NCBI RefSeq assembly: GCF_900100455.1
Contig: NZ_FNCV01000001.1
Coordinates: forward strand, 227,093-291,092
Direction: 5' to 3'
DNA from: Roseospirillum parvum
Lineage (GTDB): Bacteria > Pseudomonadota > Alphaproteobacteria > Rhodospirillales > Rhodospirillaceae
Length of the DNA: 64,000 nucleotides
Numbering within the stretch: the first letter of the stretch is position 1; each line of letters begins with the position of its first letter. Shown piece after piece: positions 1 through 8,969 of this stretch. The notes under the pieces are model-generated. The model was not told where the DNA came from. It searched no databases and saw only the letters and a list, made by a program, of their open reading frames with translations. The translations under genes were made by a program, and so were the position numbers.

Positions 1-28
1 CAACACCGACCGCTGAGGTCCCGCCGGG

Positions 29-613
29 TCAGCCTTCGGGAACGACCAGGGTCAGGCTGCTGCGGCCGAAGGTGCGGCTTTGCTCGATGGTGAAGCCGGG
101 CACGGCGTCCAGCGGCCGGGCGTGCTCGACCACGGCCAGGGTTTCTGGGCCGATCCAGCCGGCCGCCGCCAGCGCCGCCAGGGCCGGGGGACCCAACTCC
201 TGGCCATAGGGCGGGTCGAGCAGCACCACCTCCATGGGGGCGTCGGCGGGCGGCGGCTTGAGGGCGTCGGCGGCCAGCAGGCGGGCCCGTCCGGGCGGCA
301 CCTCCAGGGCCTTCAGCGCCGCCGCGACCAGCCGCCGGGCCTCGGCCGAGGTGTCGAGGAAGGTCACCTCGGCGCCGCGCGACAGCGCCTCCAGCCCCAG
401 CGCCCCAGTGCCGGCGAAGGCATCGAGCAGGCGCACCCCGTCCAGGCCATGGGCGCCCCGGCGGAAACGATGGGCGAGCAGGTTGAACAGGGCCTCGCGC
501 ACCCGGTCGGTGGTCGGCCGGATGCGGTCGTCGGGTGGCCCCGGCAGGCGGCGTCCCTTGTAGGCGCCGGCGATCAGGCGCAGCCCGCGCGAACCCTGGG
601 GGTGGCGGCTCAT
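29..613 (-). CDS. rsmD: 16S rRNA (guanine(966)-N2)-methyltransferase RsmD
   Basis: This 194-residue protein is predicted to methylate N2 of G966 in 16S rRNA during 30S assembly in the cytoplasm. The N-terminus has the family signature LRLIAGAYKGRRL followed by RPTTDRVREALFN. The SAM-binding motif is LLDAFAGTGALGLEAL at about residues 55-70, and the catalytic motif is LLDPPYG at about 125. Length matches the family (about 190-200 aa). I chose the ATG at 613 because the frame stays open far upstream but family similarity begins at MSRHPQGSRGLRL. This start overlaps the rluB stop in an ATGA tetranucleotide, so the two are very probably co-transcribed and translationally coupled. Confidence 0.95.
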   Translation of the reverse strand: MSRHPQGSRGLRLIAGAYKGRRLPGPPDDRIRPTTDRVREALFNLLAHRFRRGAHGLDGVRLLDAFAGTGALGLEALSRGAEVTFLDTSAEARRLVAAALKALEVPPGRARLLAADALKPPPADAPMEVVLLDPPYGQELGPPALAALAAAGWIGPETLAVVEHARPLDAVPGFTIEQSRTFGRSSLTLVVPEG

Positions 614-1446
614 GGGCGGGCGCGGCGCCGCTTCTGGGCCGGCTGGGGCAGCGAGGCGGCGGGGATGAGGCCGGAAAGCTGCTCGCGCAGCACCTTGCCG
701 GAGACCTCCTCGACCGCCCCGGGGGCCAGCCGGCCGAGCTGGAAGGGGCCGTAGGAAACCCGGATCAGCCGCCCGACATCCCACCCGAAGTGGGCCATCA
801 GCTTGCGCACCTCGCGGTTCTTGCCCTCGCGCAGGCCGACCATCAGCCAGGCGTTGCCGCCCTGCTGGCGCTCCAGTTGGGCGGTGACCGGGCCATAGCG
901 CACCCCGTCGATGGTCAACCCCTCGGCCAGACGGGCCAGCTCGGCCTCGGTCGGGCGACCGTGCAGGCGCACCCGGTAGCGGCGCAGCCAGCCGGTGGCC
1001 GGGGCCTCCAGGCGGCCGGCCAGGGTGCCGTCGTTGGTCAGCAGCAGAAGCCCTTCCGAGGTCAGATCGAGGCGGCCCACCGAGACCACCCGGGGCAGCT
1101 CCGGCGGCAGGCTGTCGAAGACCGTCGGGCGGCCTGCCTCGTCGCGGTGGCTGGTCACCAGCCCGGGCGGCTTGTGGTAGCGCCACAGGCGGGTTTCGCC
1201 GATGGTGGGGACCGGCTTGCCGTCCACCTCCAGGGTTTCGCCGCCTTCCAGGACCACCGCCGGGGTGTCCAGCACGCGGCCGTTCAGGCGCACCCGGCCG
1301 GCGGCGATCAGGCGCTCCACCTCGCGCCGCGAGGCGACGCCGGCGCGGGCCAGCACCTTGGCGACGCGGCCCCGGTCGGGGGCGTCGTCGGGCGAGTCAT
1401 CGGGGGCGTCTTTGGGCGCCTTGGTGCGGGAACGGTCGGTGGGCAT
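610..1446 (-). CDS. rluB: 23S rRNA pseudouridine synthase, RsuA/RluB family
   Basis: Predicted pseudouridine synthase of 278 aa acting on large-subunit rRNA. The order is a low-complexity Asp/Pro-rich N-terminal tail, an S4 RNA-binding domain (VAKVLARAGVASRREVERLI, about residues 28-90), then the catalytic domain with the GRLDLTSEGLLLLTNDG motif whose Asp is the nucleophile. KNREVRKLMAHFG is the usual RluB/RsuA C-terminal signature. The start at 1446 is the last ATG before the S4 domain; the frame is open further upstream, but that would overlap tadA. It forms an operon with rsmD through the 4-base overlap. RluB is preferred over RsuA from length and the S4 domain, but the exact target uridine is inferred. 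Confidence 0.88.
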   Translation of the reverse strand: MPTDRSRTKAPKDAPDDSPDDAPDRGRVAKVLARAGVASRREVERLIAAGRVRLNGRVLDTPAVVLEGGETLEVDGKPVPTIGETRLWRYHKPPGLVTSHRDEAGRPTVFDSLPPELPRVVSVGRLDLTSEGLLLLTNDGTLAGRLEAPATGWLRRYRVRLHGRPTEAELARLAEGLTIDGVRYGPVTAQLERQQGGNAWLMVGLREGKNREVRKLMAHFGWDVGRLIRVSYGPFQLGRLAPGAVEEVSGKVLREQLSGLIPAASLPQPAQKRRRARP

Positions 1447-1539
1447 GGCGGGGCGGTCTTTTCGCGGGAGGTGGCCGAACGGCGTTTGGGCGAGGTATAC
1501 CCATTGCCGCCCCGAGGCAACCCCGAGCGCGGACAGCCG

Positions 1540-1989
1540 ATGCCCAATTCGTTCCTTGAGATGGCCTTCGCCGAGGCCGAGGCCGCCGCCGCCCGGGGCG
1601 AGGTGCCGGTGGGTGCCGTGGTCGTCGCCGCCGATGGCCGAAGCGTGCTGGCCCGGGCCGGCAACCGGGTCGAGGAATTGGCCGACCCCACCGCCCACGC
1701 CGAGGTGCTGGCCCTGCGCGCCGCCTGCCAGACCCTCGGCCGGCCGCGCCTTGAAGGGGCCAGCCTGTACGTGACCCTGGAGCCCTGTGCCATGTGCGCC
1801 CAGGCCGTCGCCCTGGCCCGGGTGGCCCGGCTGGTCTTCGCCGCCTACGATCCCAAGGGCGGTGGCGTGGAGCACGGGGCCCGGGTGTTCGCCCGCCCCA
1901 CCTGCCACCACCGCCCGGAGGTCATCGGCGGCATCGACGAACGCCGCGCCGCCGCCCTGCTGGCGACATTTTTCAAGGCCAGACGGTAG
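1540..1989 (+). CDS. tadA: tRNA-specific adenosine(34) deaminase TadA
   Basis: Predicted to convert A34 to inosine in the anticodon of tRNA-Arg(ACG), which is essential in most bacteria. The 149-residue protein carries the zinc deaminase motifs: HAE in TAHAEVLALRAA (His ligand and catalytic Glu) and PCxxC in LEPCAMCAQAVALARV. The segment FAAYDPKGGGVEHG is typical of TadA rather than free-nucleoside deaminases. The start at 1540 gives a family-length product beginning MPNSFLEMAFAEAE. The gene diverges from rluB, with about 93 bases between their starts. Confidence 0.94.
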   Translation: MPNSFLEMAFAEAEAAAARGEVPVGAVVVAADGRSVLARAGNRVEELADPTAHAEVLALRAACQTLGRPRLEGASLYVTLEPCAMCAQAVALARVARLVFAAYDPKGGGVEHGARVFARPTCHHRPEVIGGIDERRAAALLATFFKARR

Positions 1990-2072
1990 GCGGCGGGGGT
2001 AGCGTCCCCCCCTGGTCGGGCCTACCTTTCGGTTTGACCAAAAATGACGTTTTTCACCAAGGAGGTTCCCCG

Positions 2073-2420
2073 ATGTACAAGGACTGGAAAAAGCTGACCG
2101 GCGACCTGGGCGGCGCGATGAAGGAAACCCGGGCCGGCATTCCCGAGACCTGGGGCGCCTTCTCCGACATGGCCGCCGCGGCGACCAAGGACGGGGCGCT
2201 CGACCCCAAGACCAAGGAGCTGCTGGCGGTTGCCATTTCCATCGCCGTGCGCTGCGATGGCTGCATCGCCTTCCACGTGCGCGGCGCGGTCAAGAACGGG
2301 GCCACCCGCGAGGAGATGCTGGAGACCATTGGCATCGCCCTGTTCATGGGCGGCGGGCCGTCGAGCGTCTACGGGGCCCAGGCCCTGGAGGCCTTCGACC
2401 AGTTCTCGGCCGGCAAGTGA
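2073..2420 (+). CDS. carboxymuconolactone decarboxylase/AhpD-like protein
   Basis: Small 115-residue alpha-helical protein of the CMD/AhpD superfamily. The redox signature CxxC-x-x-x-H is intact in VRCDGCIAFHVRGAVKNG (about residues 57-75), so a peroxidase-linked or thiol-disulfide role is likelier than decarboxylation. An almost perfect Shine-Dalgarno (AAGGAGGT at 2059-2066) precedes the ATG. The C-terminal segment GGGPSSVYGAQALEAF is characteristic of this alkylhydroperoxidase-like subgroup. The stop is followed within a few bases by the next gene, suggesting co-transcription. The substrate cannot be read from sequence. Confidence 0.85.
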   Translation: MYKDWKKLTGDLGGAMKETRAGIPETWGAFSDMAAAATKDGALDPKTKELLAVAISIAVRCDGCIAFHVRGAVKNGATREEMLETIGIALFMGGGPSSVYGAQALEAFDQFSAGK

Positions 2421-2425
2421 CGGCC

Positions 2426-2911
2426 ATGCGGCGATCTTCCCTGCGCCGTGGGCTGGCGGCCCTGGGGGTGGGGCTTGGCCTGGCCTTGGGGCTGGTCGGC
2501 CCGGCCCTGGCCGCCGGCGGCGGCGGGGGGCATGGTGGCGGCGATGGCGCGGCGACCGAGGAAGACGCGGCGCCGCGCTACATCCAGTTGCGGGCCATCT
2601 GGGTGCCGGTCGAGCGGGGCGGCGGCCCGCCCACCCAGGCCCCGGTGACCATCCGCCTGTTCCCCAACCCGGAGCACGCCGACCGGGCCTGCAAGAGCGC
2701 CCCGCTGGTTCACGACGCGCTGGTTCGCAAGATGGCCCGCCAGCCGTTCCCGCCCGAGCAGATCGAGGGGTTGGCCAAGCAGGGGCCGCGCCTGCGGGAG
2801 ATCGCCAATCAGGTCAGCGGGGCCGGGGTGTGGGATCAGGTGGAGGCCTTTCCCAATCAGGTCCCCCGGCCGGACGCCGAATCGGACAAGCTGTCCTCGG
2901 TCTGCAAGTAG
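2426..2911 (+). CDS. secreted hypothetical protein
   Basis: I do not recognise a family. The 161-residue product starts with a clear Sec signal peptide: MRRSSLRRG, a long Leu/Gly/Ala core, and a cleavage region near GPALAAGG. A Gly/His/Asp-rich linker follows, then a roughly 110-residue mature domain with two Cys (RACKSAP and the C-terminal SSVCK) that could form a disulfide in the periplasm. A GTG at 2417 overlapping the upstream stop (GTGA) is an alternative, coupled start that adds three residues. It lies immediately after the AhpD-like gene. Confidence 0.7.
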   Translation: MRRSSLRRGLAALGVGLGLALGLVGPALAAGGGGGHGGGDGAATEEDAAPRYIQLRAIWVPVERGGGPPTQAPVTIRLFPNPEHADRACKSAPLVHDALVRKMARQPFPPEQIEGLAKQGPRLREIANQVSGAGVWDQVEAFPNQVPRPDAESDKLSSVCK

Positions 2912-2935
2912 GCGGGAGCGCTGGGCGGTGGGGGA

Positions 2936-3514
2936 TCAGAAGCCGGCCCCGGGCTGGCTCAGGTAGGCCTCCTCCTGCGCCGTGTTGGCCCGCCCGAGCA
3001 CCGCGTTGCGGTGCGGAAAGCGGCCGAAACGCGCGATCACCGCGTGGTGCTTCACCGCCCAGTCGTAGGGCGAGCCCTCGGCCTCGGCGCCCGGCAGGTC
3101 GGCGAACAGGCGCAGCGCCGCTTCCTGGTCGGCCAGCGCTTCCGAGTGCTCGTAGGGCAGGTAGAGGAACCAGCGGTGGACATCGGGCAGGCCCCGGTCC
3201 AGGCCCATGGCGATGGCCTGCTTGACCAGGGCCAGGATGTGCCCGTCCGAGGCGTAGGCCCGGGGGTCGTCGCGGTACAGGTTGCGCGGGAACTGGTCGA
3301 GCAGCAGGGTCAGGGCGACCAGGCTTTCCGGCTCGCCGGCCCAGGAATCGAGCTGGCCGGCGGCGGCGGCGCGCTGGGTGTCGGCGAAGCGGGCCGCGAT
3401 CTCGGCGTCGAAGTCGGCGTCGCGGGTGAACCAGATGGGGCGTGGGCGGCCGAACTCGGGACCGTCCTCGGGGCCGAACCAGAAATCCAGGATGTCACGC
3501 GGGGAGACGCTCAT
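2936..3514 (-). CDS. DUF924 family protein
   Basis: 192-residue all-helical TPR-like protein of the DUF924 family, whose biochemical role is not established. Family hallmarks are ILDFWFG at the N-terminus, LLDQFPRNLYRDDPRAYASD in the middle, and FLYLPYEHSE followed by the C-terminal HHAVIARFGRFPHRNAVLGR. Start and length match the family. The gene lies head-to-tail with the LysM protein and M48 protease on the minus strand, with only 11 bases between it and the LysM gene. Confidence 0.88.
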   Translation of the reverse strand: MSVSPRDILDFWFGPEDGPEFGRPRPIWFTRDADFDAEIAARFADTQRAAAAGQLDSWAGEPESLVALTLLLDQFPRNLYRDDPRAYASDGHILALVKQAIAMGLDRGLPDVHRWFLYLPYEHSEALADQEAALRLFADLPGAEAEGSPYDWAVKHHAVIARFGRFPHRNAVLGRANTAQEEAYLSQPGAGF

Positions 3515-3525
3515 CGGCGGGGCTT

Positions 3526-4011
3526 TCAGTTGGCGGCGGCGGCCAGCGGGTCGTGTTTGGGAATCCAGATCAGTTGGCGGTGTTCCAGGTGGTCGGTCTC
3601 GACCAGCCAGGGGTTGAGGGCGATCAGCACGTCCGGTGTGGTCTTCTCGCGCCGGGCGAAGGCGGCCACGGTGTCGCCCTGGCGGGCCATGCCGCGCAGG
3701 ATGGGAAAGTCGACCGGGCTGCCCACCGGCTCCGGGGCGAACGAATCGTCCAGGTCGGCGTTGAGGCTGGCGATGGTTGCCAGATGGGTTTCCACCTCGC
3801 GGGCCAGACGGGCGTTTTCGTCGGCCAGGCGGTCCACCTCGGCCTTGAGGTCGGCGGTGCGCTGGCGCATCTCCTCGGCCCGCGTTGCCATGGCGCGGAT
3901 CACCTCGTCGCGCGCCTCCAGCATCACCCCGGCCCCGGCGGCGAGGCCGCCAAGCAGCAACAGCAGGGCCAGACAGACGTAAGGCCAGGGGCCGCGTCGC
4001 GGGGCGGGCAT
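3526..4011 (-). CDS. membrane-anchored coiled-coil LysM protein
   Basis: Protein of 161 aa with a short basic N-terminus, one transmembrane segment (about residues 11-30, YVCLALLLLLGGLAAGAGV), and a heptad-rich coiled coil from about 33 to 85. The C-terminal LysM-like domain contains ARQGDTVAAFARREKTTPD and ALNPW. The topology is an inner-membrane anchor with a periplasmic peptidoglycan-binding module, suggesting a cell-envelope role. The ATG at 4011 starts just before the membrane segment. No enzymatic motif is visible, and the partner is unknown. Confidence 0.75.
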   Translation of the reverse strand: MPAPRRGPWPYVCLALLLLLGGLAAGAGVMLEARDEVIRAMATRAEEMRQRTADLKAEVDRLADENARLAREVETHLATIASLNADLDDSFAPEPVGSPVDFPILRGMARQGDTVAAFARREKTTPDVLIALNPWLVETDHLEHRQLIWIPKHDPLAAAAN

Positions 4012-4097
4012 GGGGACTCTCCAGGGGGGCGTGGGCGCGACCCCCAGTCTACACGCCCGCCGGCCACCGCCCAATGAATGAAAGCGGTGCCCGGTGC

Positions 4098-5588
4098 TCA
4101 GGAGGCGCGGGCGACGATCTTCAGCGGCCGGTCGGTGGGCAGCGGGCGGCCCTCGGGAATGTCGTTGAGCAGGCGGAACCAGTCCTCGTTGTAGGTCTGG
4201 TAGGGCAGGTTGGCGGCCAGCCGGTCGAGCCGGTCGTCGGGCCGGGCGTAGGCGACGATCAGGCGCATCGGCTGGATGCGCGCCGCCTCCGCCGGATCGA
4301 GCCGCTCGAAGCTGTAGGTGGTGCGGCGGAAGGACTCCGAGCGCTGCGCCATGCGGCCGCGCGGGGTGGCGAAGAGGAAGCGGAAGACCTGCCCGGAGGG
4401 GCCGTCCAGCGCCACCAGCCGAAGGTCGTACTCGCCGCTGCGGCCGGCCCCGGTGGCGCCGTCGAGGCCGTTGACCTTGAGCCGCTCGAGCTGCGACAGG
4501 GCCAGTCGGGGGGCCCATTCCTGGCGCAGATAGGCGACCAGATCGCGGCTCTTCTGGGGGCGGGCCATGTCGAACACGATCACCGAGTCGTCCGGGTGCT
4601 GGGCGACCACCTGGCTCGGCCGGTTGGTCATGCGGAAGCCCTCCGGCACGACGAACTGGAAGCCCAGTCCGGGGTGGGCGAAGCGCCGCCCGTAGACGAT
4701 GCCCTGCTGCGGCGAATCGCCGAAGATCATGCCGTTGATCTGCTCCATCAGGGCCTCGCGGCCGAGCTTCGGATTGGCCGGGCGGGCCTCGCTGGCCTGC
4801 TCCATGGCGCGCCGGGTGCGGTCGATGGTGCGCGGGTGGGTGGACATGAAGTTCATCTCGTCCACCTGGCCCTCGGGCAGGCCCATCATGCGGGCCTCCA
4901 CCTGGGCCTGCTGGCGCAGGGTGGCGAGGAAGCTGACCATGGCCTCGGGGTCGTAGCCGCCCCGGCTCATGTAGCGCACGCCCAGCATGTCGGCCTCGAA
5001 CTCCTGGTCGCGCGAATAGCTCTGGATCCACGAGGCGGCGACGCCGCTGGCCATCTGGGTCACCGCCTGACTGCCGGTGGCGATGCCCAGCACCGCCACC
5101 CCGAGCTGGGCCAGCATGCCCTGGCTCAGGCGTTCGGCGGTGTGGCGGGCGTTGACGTGGCCCAGCTCGTGACCCAGCACGCCGGCCAGCTCGGCCTCGT
5201 TGCTGGCCAGGGCGATGGCGCCACGGGTGATCGCCACCTTGCCGCCGGGCAGCGCGAAGGCGTTGACCACCGGGCTGTCGAGAACGGTGAACTCGTAGGG
5301 CAACTGGGGCGTCTCGGTCAGCCGGGCCAGGCGGTTGCCGATGCCGGTCACGTAGCCGTTCAGCCGCCGGTCCTCGTAGGCGCCGCCGAAGGCCTCGACC
5401 AGCTTGGGGTACTCCCGGGTGCCCAGCTTGATGTCATCTTCCAGGCTGTAGACGCCGGTGAAGCTGCTGCGCCCGGTCGCCGGGTTGGTCGACACGCAAC
5501 CGGTCAGCGCGGCGCTGGCGGTGGCGGCGCCGCCGCCAACCAGAAAGGCGCGGCGGCTGAGGAGGGGGGCGGGGCGGACGGACAGCAT
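4098..5588 (-). CDS. M48 family metalloprotease, Tat/lipoprotein
   Basis: Zinc metalloprotease of 496 aa predicted to act in the periplasm or at the outer membrane in envelope protein quality control (BepA/LoiP-like). The N-terminus combines a twin-arginine-like SRRAFLVGGGAA with a lipobox LTGC (Cys near residue 31). The catalytic zinc motif HELGH lies in GVLGHELGHVNARH, with the downstream ligand Glu in QEFEADMLG. The region after about residue 280 is a roughly 200-residue extension including YGRRFAHPGLGFQFVVPEGF, found in this alphaproteobacterial subgroup. The ATG at 5588 exposes the signal directly; the upstream frame is open but has no signal. Confidence 0.88.
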   Translation of the reverse strand: MLSVRPAPLLSRRAFLVGGGAATASAALTGCVSTNPATGRSSFTGVYSLEDDIKLGTREYPKLVEAFGGAYEDRRLNGYVTGIGNRLARLTETPQLPYEFTVLDSPVVNAFALPGGKVAITRGAIALASNEAELAGVLGHELGHVNARHTAERLSQGMLAQLGVAVLGIATGSQAVTQMASGVAASWIQSYSRDQEFEADMLGVRYMSRGGYDPEAMVSFLATLRQQAQVEARMMGLPEGQVDEMNFMSTHPRTIDRTRRAMEQASEARPANPKLGREALMEQINGMIFGDSPQQGIVYGRRFAHPGLGFQFVVPEGFRMTNRPSQVVAQHPDDSVIVFDMARPQKSRDLVAYLRQEWAPRLALSQLERLKVNGLDGATGAGRSGEYDLRLVALDGPSGQVFRFLFATPRGRMAQRSESFRRTTYSFERLDPAEAARIQPMRLIVAYARPDDRLDRLAANLPYQTYNEDWFRLLNDIPEGRPLPTDRPLKIVARAS

Positions 5589-5863
5589 GGGACGGGCCTC
5601 CGGACGACGGCAACAACCGGGATGGGGTCCGACTGTAGCGCTCTTTGTGGGCCAGAAAAAGGCAACCGGCGCCGGCGCCGGGCGACTCAAAAGGGATGCG
5701 CTGATCCCTGGTCTTGGCACGCCAGGGCGAGTATACCGGGATCAGCATCGCCCGTCCGGCGTCGTCCGGCCGGGGTCGATGAACCGCTTTGCCGGTCCCG
5801 GTGGTTCAGGAGGCGACCCGCCGGGGGCGGCCAGGATTGCTTTTTTGGGGGAGAGCCGTCGAA

Positions 5864-7084
5864 ATGCTGTCGTTTGTCAGGAAGACCCTGTTGCTGGGGC
5901 TGGCCGTGGTCGCTGGCGCCACCGCGAGCCACGCCGCCGATCCGTCCGCCGAGCCGGTGCGCATCGGCGAGATCAACAGCTATGCCCGCCTGGGCGCCTT
6001 CACCGAGCCCTACCGCAAGGGCTGGGAGCTGGCCGTCCAGCAGATCAACGCCGCCGGCGGGGTGCTCGGCGGGCGGCCGCTCGAGGTGATCAGCCGCGAC
6101 GACAACGCCAGCCCGGCCGATGCCCTGCGCGCCGCCGGCGAGTTGTTGAACCGCCATCAGGTGGACCTGCTGGCCGGCACCTTCCTTTCCAACGTCGGCC
6201 TCGCGGTGAGTGATTTCGCGGCCCACAACAAGGTGCTGTTCGTCGCCGCCGAGCCGCTGACCGACGCCATGATCTGGGAGAAGGGCAACCACTACACCTT
6301 CCGCCTGCGCCCCTCCACCTACATGCAGACCGCCATGCTGGTCGCCCAGGCCAAGGACCTGCCGGTCACCCGCTGGGCCACCGTGGCGCCCAACTACGAG
6401 TATGGCCAGTCGGCGGTCCGGGTCTTCAAGACCCTGATGAGCGAGGCCCGGCCGGACGTGGAGTTCGTCGCCGAGCAGTGGCCGGCCCTGTTCAAGCTGG
6501 ACGCCGGGGCCACCGTGGCGGCGCTCGAGGCGGCCCAGCCGGAGGCCATCTTCAACGTCACCTTCTCGGCCGATCTCGGCAAGTTCGTCCGCGAGGGGAC
6601 GACGCGCGGCCTGTTCGAGGGGCGCGAGGTGGTCAGCCTGCTGTCCGGCGAGCCGGAATACCTGGAGCCGCTGGGCGCCGAGACGCCGGCCGGCTGGCTG
6701 GTCACCGGCTACCCGGTGGCCCAGATCGATACCCCCGAGCACCGCGCCTTCGTCGAGGCCTATCAGGCGGCCTATGGCGAGCTGCCCAAGATGGGCTCGA
6801 TGGTCGGCTACAACACCTTCGTCTCCATCGCCGCCATGCTCGACGCGGCCGGCGACACCGACACCGAAACCATGATCGCCGCCCTGGAAGGGCTTGAGGT
6901 GAAGACCCCGCTGGGGCCGATCACCTGGCGCGAAAGCGACCACCAGTCGACCATGGGGGCCTGGGTCGGGCGGCTCGAGGTCAAGGACGGCGCCGGCCGC
7001 ATGGCCGACTGGTCCTACGTCCCCGGCGAGGCGGTGCTGCCGCCGGCCTCGGCGGTCGAGGCGCTGCGCCCGTCCGGCCAGTAA
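5864..7084 (+). CDS. ABC transporter substrate-binding protein, branched-chain amino-acid type
   Basis: Periplasmic type-1 binding protein of 406 aa. The signal peptide is MLSFVRKTLLLGLAVVAGA with cleavage after ASHA. The mature N-terminus (VRIGEINSYARLGAFTEPYRKGWELAV) and NAAGGVLGGRPLEVISRDD are typical of the LivJ/LivK/amide-urea binding family. The gene lies 52 bp before the fused permease and forms an operon with it and the ATPase. The start at 5864 was preferred over an upstream in-frame ATG because it begins exactly at the signal peptide. The ligand (amino acid, amide or other) cannot be told from the sequence. Confidence 0.9.
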   Translation: MLSFVRKTLLLGLAVVAGATASHAADPSAEPVRIGEINSYARLGAFTEPYRKGWELAVQQINAAGGVLGGRPLEVISRDDNASPADALRAAGELLNRHQVDLLAGTFLSNVGLAVSDFAAHNKVLFVAAEPLTDAMIWEKGNHYTFRLRPSTYMQTAMLVAQAKDLPVTRWATVAPNYEYGQSAVRVFKTLMSEARPDVEFVAEQWPALFKLDAGATVAALEAAQPEAIFNVTFSADLGKFVREGTTRGLFEGREVVSLLSGEPEYLEPLGAETPAGWLVTGYPVAQIDTPEHRAFVEAYQAAYGELPKMGSMVGYNTFVSIAAMLDAAGDTDTETMIAALEGLEVKTPLGPITWRESDHQSTMGAWVGRLEVKDGAGRMADWSYVPGEAVLPPASAVEALRPSGQ

Positions 7085-7093
7085 AAGTCTGCA

Positions 7094-7119
7094 ACAACCG
7101 GCTGCGACAACCGGCTGCA
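7094..7119. repeat. 13-bp tandem duplication before livHM
   Basis: Two adjacent copies of acaaccggctgcg (7094-7106 and 7107-7119, last base differing) lie in the short gap between the binding-protein stop and the permease start. It is one of many small tandem duplications in this window. Confidence 0.6.
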
Positions 7120-7136
7120 ACACAAGCGGGACGGCG

Positions 7137-8969
7137 GTGGATCTCGGCTTTCTTGTCATCCAGTTCCTCAACGGGCTGGCCAGTGCTTCCTCGCTGTTCC
7201 TGGTGGCGGCCGGGCTGTCGCTGATCTTCGGGGTCGGGCGGATCGTCAACTTCGCCCACGGCAGCCTGTTCATGCTGGGCGCCTACCTGACCGTGGCCCT
7301 GGTGCCGGCGGTCGGCTTCTGGGCCGCCGTGCTGCTCGCCCCGCCGCTGGTGGCGCTGATCGGCGGGCTGATCGAACGCCTGATCCTGCGCCCCATCGCC
7401 GGGGCGCCGGAGCTGTTCCAGCTGCTGGCCACCTTCGGGGTGTCCCTGATGGTGGCCGACGTGGTCATCCTGGTCTGGGGGGCGGCCGACATCGTCGGCC
7501 CCCGGGCGCCGGGGCTGGACGGCGCGGTGAGCGTGCTCGGCAAGGCGGTGCCGCTGTACGACCTGATGCTGATCGCCGTCGGCCCGGCGGTGCTGGGCGG
7601 GCTGTGGCTGCTGCTAACCCGCACCCGGGCCGGCCTGCTGGTCCGCGCCGCGGCCGAGGACCGTGACATGGTCGATGCCCTGGGCCGCGACCCCAAGCGC
7701 CTGTTCAGCGGCGTGTTCATGCTGGGCGCCCTGCTCGCCGGGCTGGGCGGGGCGCTGGCCGTGCCGCGCGAGACCCTCCATTCGGGGCTGGATCTTCAGG
7801 TCATCGTCGAGGCCTTCGCGGTGGTCGTGGTCGGCGGCATGGGCTCGGTCGGCGGAGCCTACGGGGCGGCGGTGCTGATCGGGCTGGTTCACGCCTTCGG
7901 CATCGTCTGGTTCCCCGAGGCGACGCTGGTCCTCACCTTCCTGGTCATGGCCCTGGTCCTGATGCTCAGGCCGCACGGCCTGTTCGGCGCCCGGGCCGGG
8001 CTGCCGGCGGCGACCGGCGGCGCGGCGGTGGCGCCGCCGTTGACGGGGGTGGGACGGCTGGGGGGTGGGCTGTGGTTGCTGGCGGCGCTGGGGTTGCTGG
8101 CGGCGCCGCTGCTGCTTGGGGCCTATGGGCTCGACGTGCTGGCCGAGATGTTGATCCTGGCCGCCTTCGCCGCCTCGTTGCAGTGGCTGACCGGGGTTGC
8201 CGGCATCGTCAGCTTCGGCCACGCCGCCTTCTTCGGCCTGGGCGGCTACGCCGCCGCGCTGATGGTCCATCACCTGGGCTGGGGGATGATCCCGGCCCTG
8301 CTTGCCGGGAGCGCCGCCGCCGCCCTGGCCGGGGCCCTGTTGGGCCGGGTCGGCGGGCGGCTGTCCGGGGTCTATCTGGCCATGCTCAGTCTGGCCTTCG
8401 CCGAGTTGCTGCACGCCGTGGCCTTTCAGTGGGTCGGCCTGACCGGCGGCGACAACGGCCTGATCGGCCTGTGGCCGCCGGCCTGGGCGGCCGATCCCAG
8501 GGCCTATTACGGGCTGACCCTGCTGCTCGCCGGGGGCGCCGTGGCCGGCCTCGCGGGGCTGGCCTTCACGCCGCATGGTCGCGCCCTGCGCGCCCTGCGC
8601 GACCATCCGGTGCGGGCCGCTGCCCTGGGTCTGGACGTGGCCGGCCTGCGCCGCCGGGCGATGGTCCTGGCCGGGGCGGTGGCCGGGCTGGCCGGCGGGC
8701 TGTTCGTTTTCCTCAAGGGCAGCGTCTTCCCCGGGGTGCTGGGGGTGGCGATGAGCGTCGATGCCCTGGTCATGATGCTGCTCGGCGGCCTTCACGCCCT
8801 GGGCGGGGCGCTGCTCGGGGCGGCCGCCTACCAGGGCCTGTTCGTCGCCGCCGCCACCCTGACCGACCACTGGCGCCTCGTCCTTGGTGGCCTGATCGTG
8901 CTGCTGGTGGTCGCCCTGCCCGGCGGCCTGGGCAGCCTGGGGCGCCGGCTGCGCGGGCGGTCGGCATGA
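7137..8969 (+). CDS. fused LivH-LivM branched-chain amino-acid ABC permease
   Basis: This 610-residue inner-membrane protein joins two permeases that are usually separate. Residues about 1-290 are LivH-like: GLSLIFGVGRIVNFAHGSLF near the start and VVVVGGMGSVGGAYGAAVL as the ATPase-contact loop. Residues about 315-605 are LivM-like: LTGVAGIVSFGHAAFFGLGG, GVYLAMLSLAFAELLHA, MMLLGGLHALGGALLGAA. Between them is a short Gly/Pro/Ala linker at about 295-308. The GTG start at 7137 begins MDLGFLVIQFLNGLASAS, the correct LivH N-terminus. The stop overlaps the ATPase start (ATGA). One protein would supply the whole transmembrane pore. Confidence 0.92.
   Translation: MDLGFLVIQFLNGLASASSLFLVAAGLSLIFGVGRIVNFAHGSLFMLGAYLTVALVPAVGFWAAVLLAPPLVALIGGLIERLILRPIAGAPELFQLLATFGVSLMVADVVILVWGAADIVGPRAPGLDGAVSVLGKAVPLYDLMLIAVGPAVLGGLWLLLTRTRAGLLVRAAAEDRDMVDALGRDPKRLFSGVFMLGALLAGLGGALAVPRETLHSGLDLQVIVEAFAVVVVGGMGSVGGAYGAAVLIGLVHAFGIVWFPEATLVLTFLVMALVLMLRPHGLFGARAGLPAATGGAAVAPPLTGVGRLGGGLWLLAALGLLAAPLLLGAYGLDVLAEMLILAAFAASLQWLTGVAGIVSFGHAAFFGLGGYAAALMVHHLGWGMIPALLAGSAAAALAGALLGRVGGRLSGVYLAMLSLAFAELLHAVAFQWVGLTGGDNGLIGLWPPAWAADPRAYYGLTLLLAGGAVAGLAGLAFTPHGRALRALRDHPVRAAALGLDVAGLRRRAMVLAGAVAGLAGGLFVFLKGSVFPGVLGVAMSVDALVMMLLGGLHALGGALLGAAAYQGLFVAAATLTDHWRLVLGGLIVLLVVALPGGLGSLGRRLRGRSA

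Noticed and set aside
1490..1500. TATAC motif as another copy of the GntR-type operator
   Set aside because: The sequence GGTATACC lacks the outer TT and AA bases, as does the TATACC near 5732, so neither matches TTGTATACAA.
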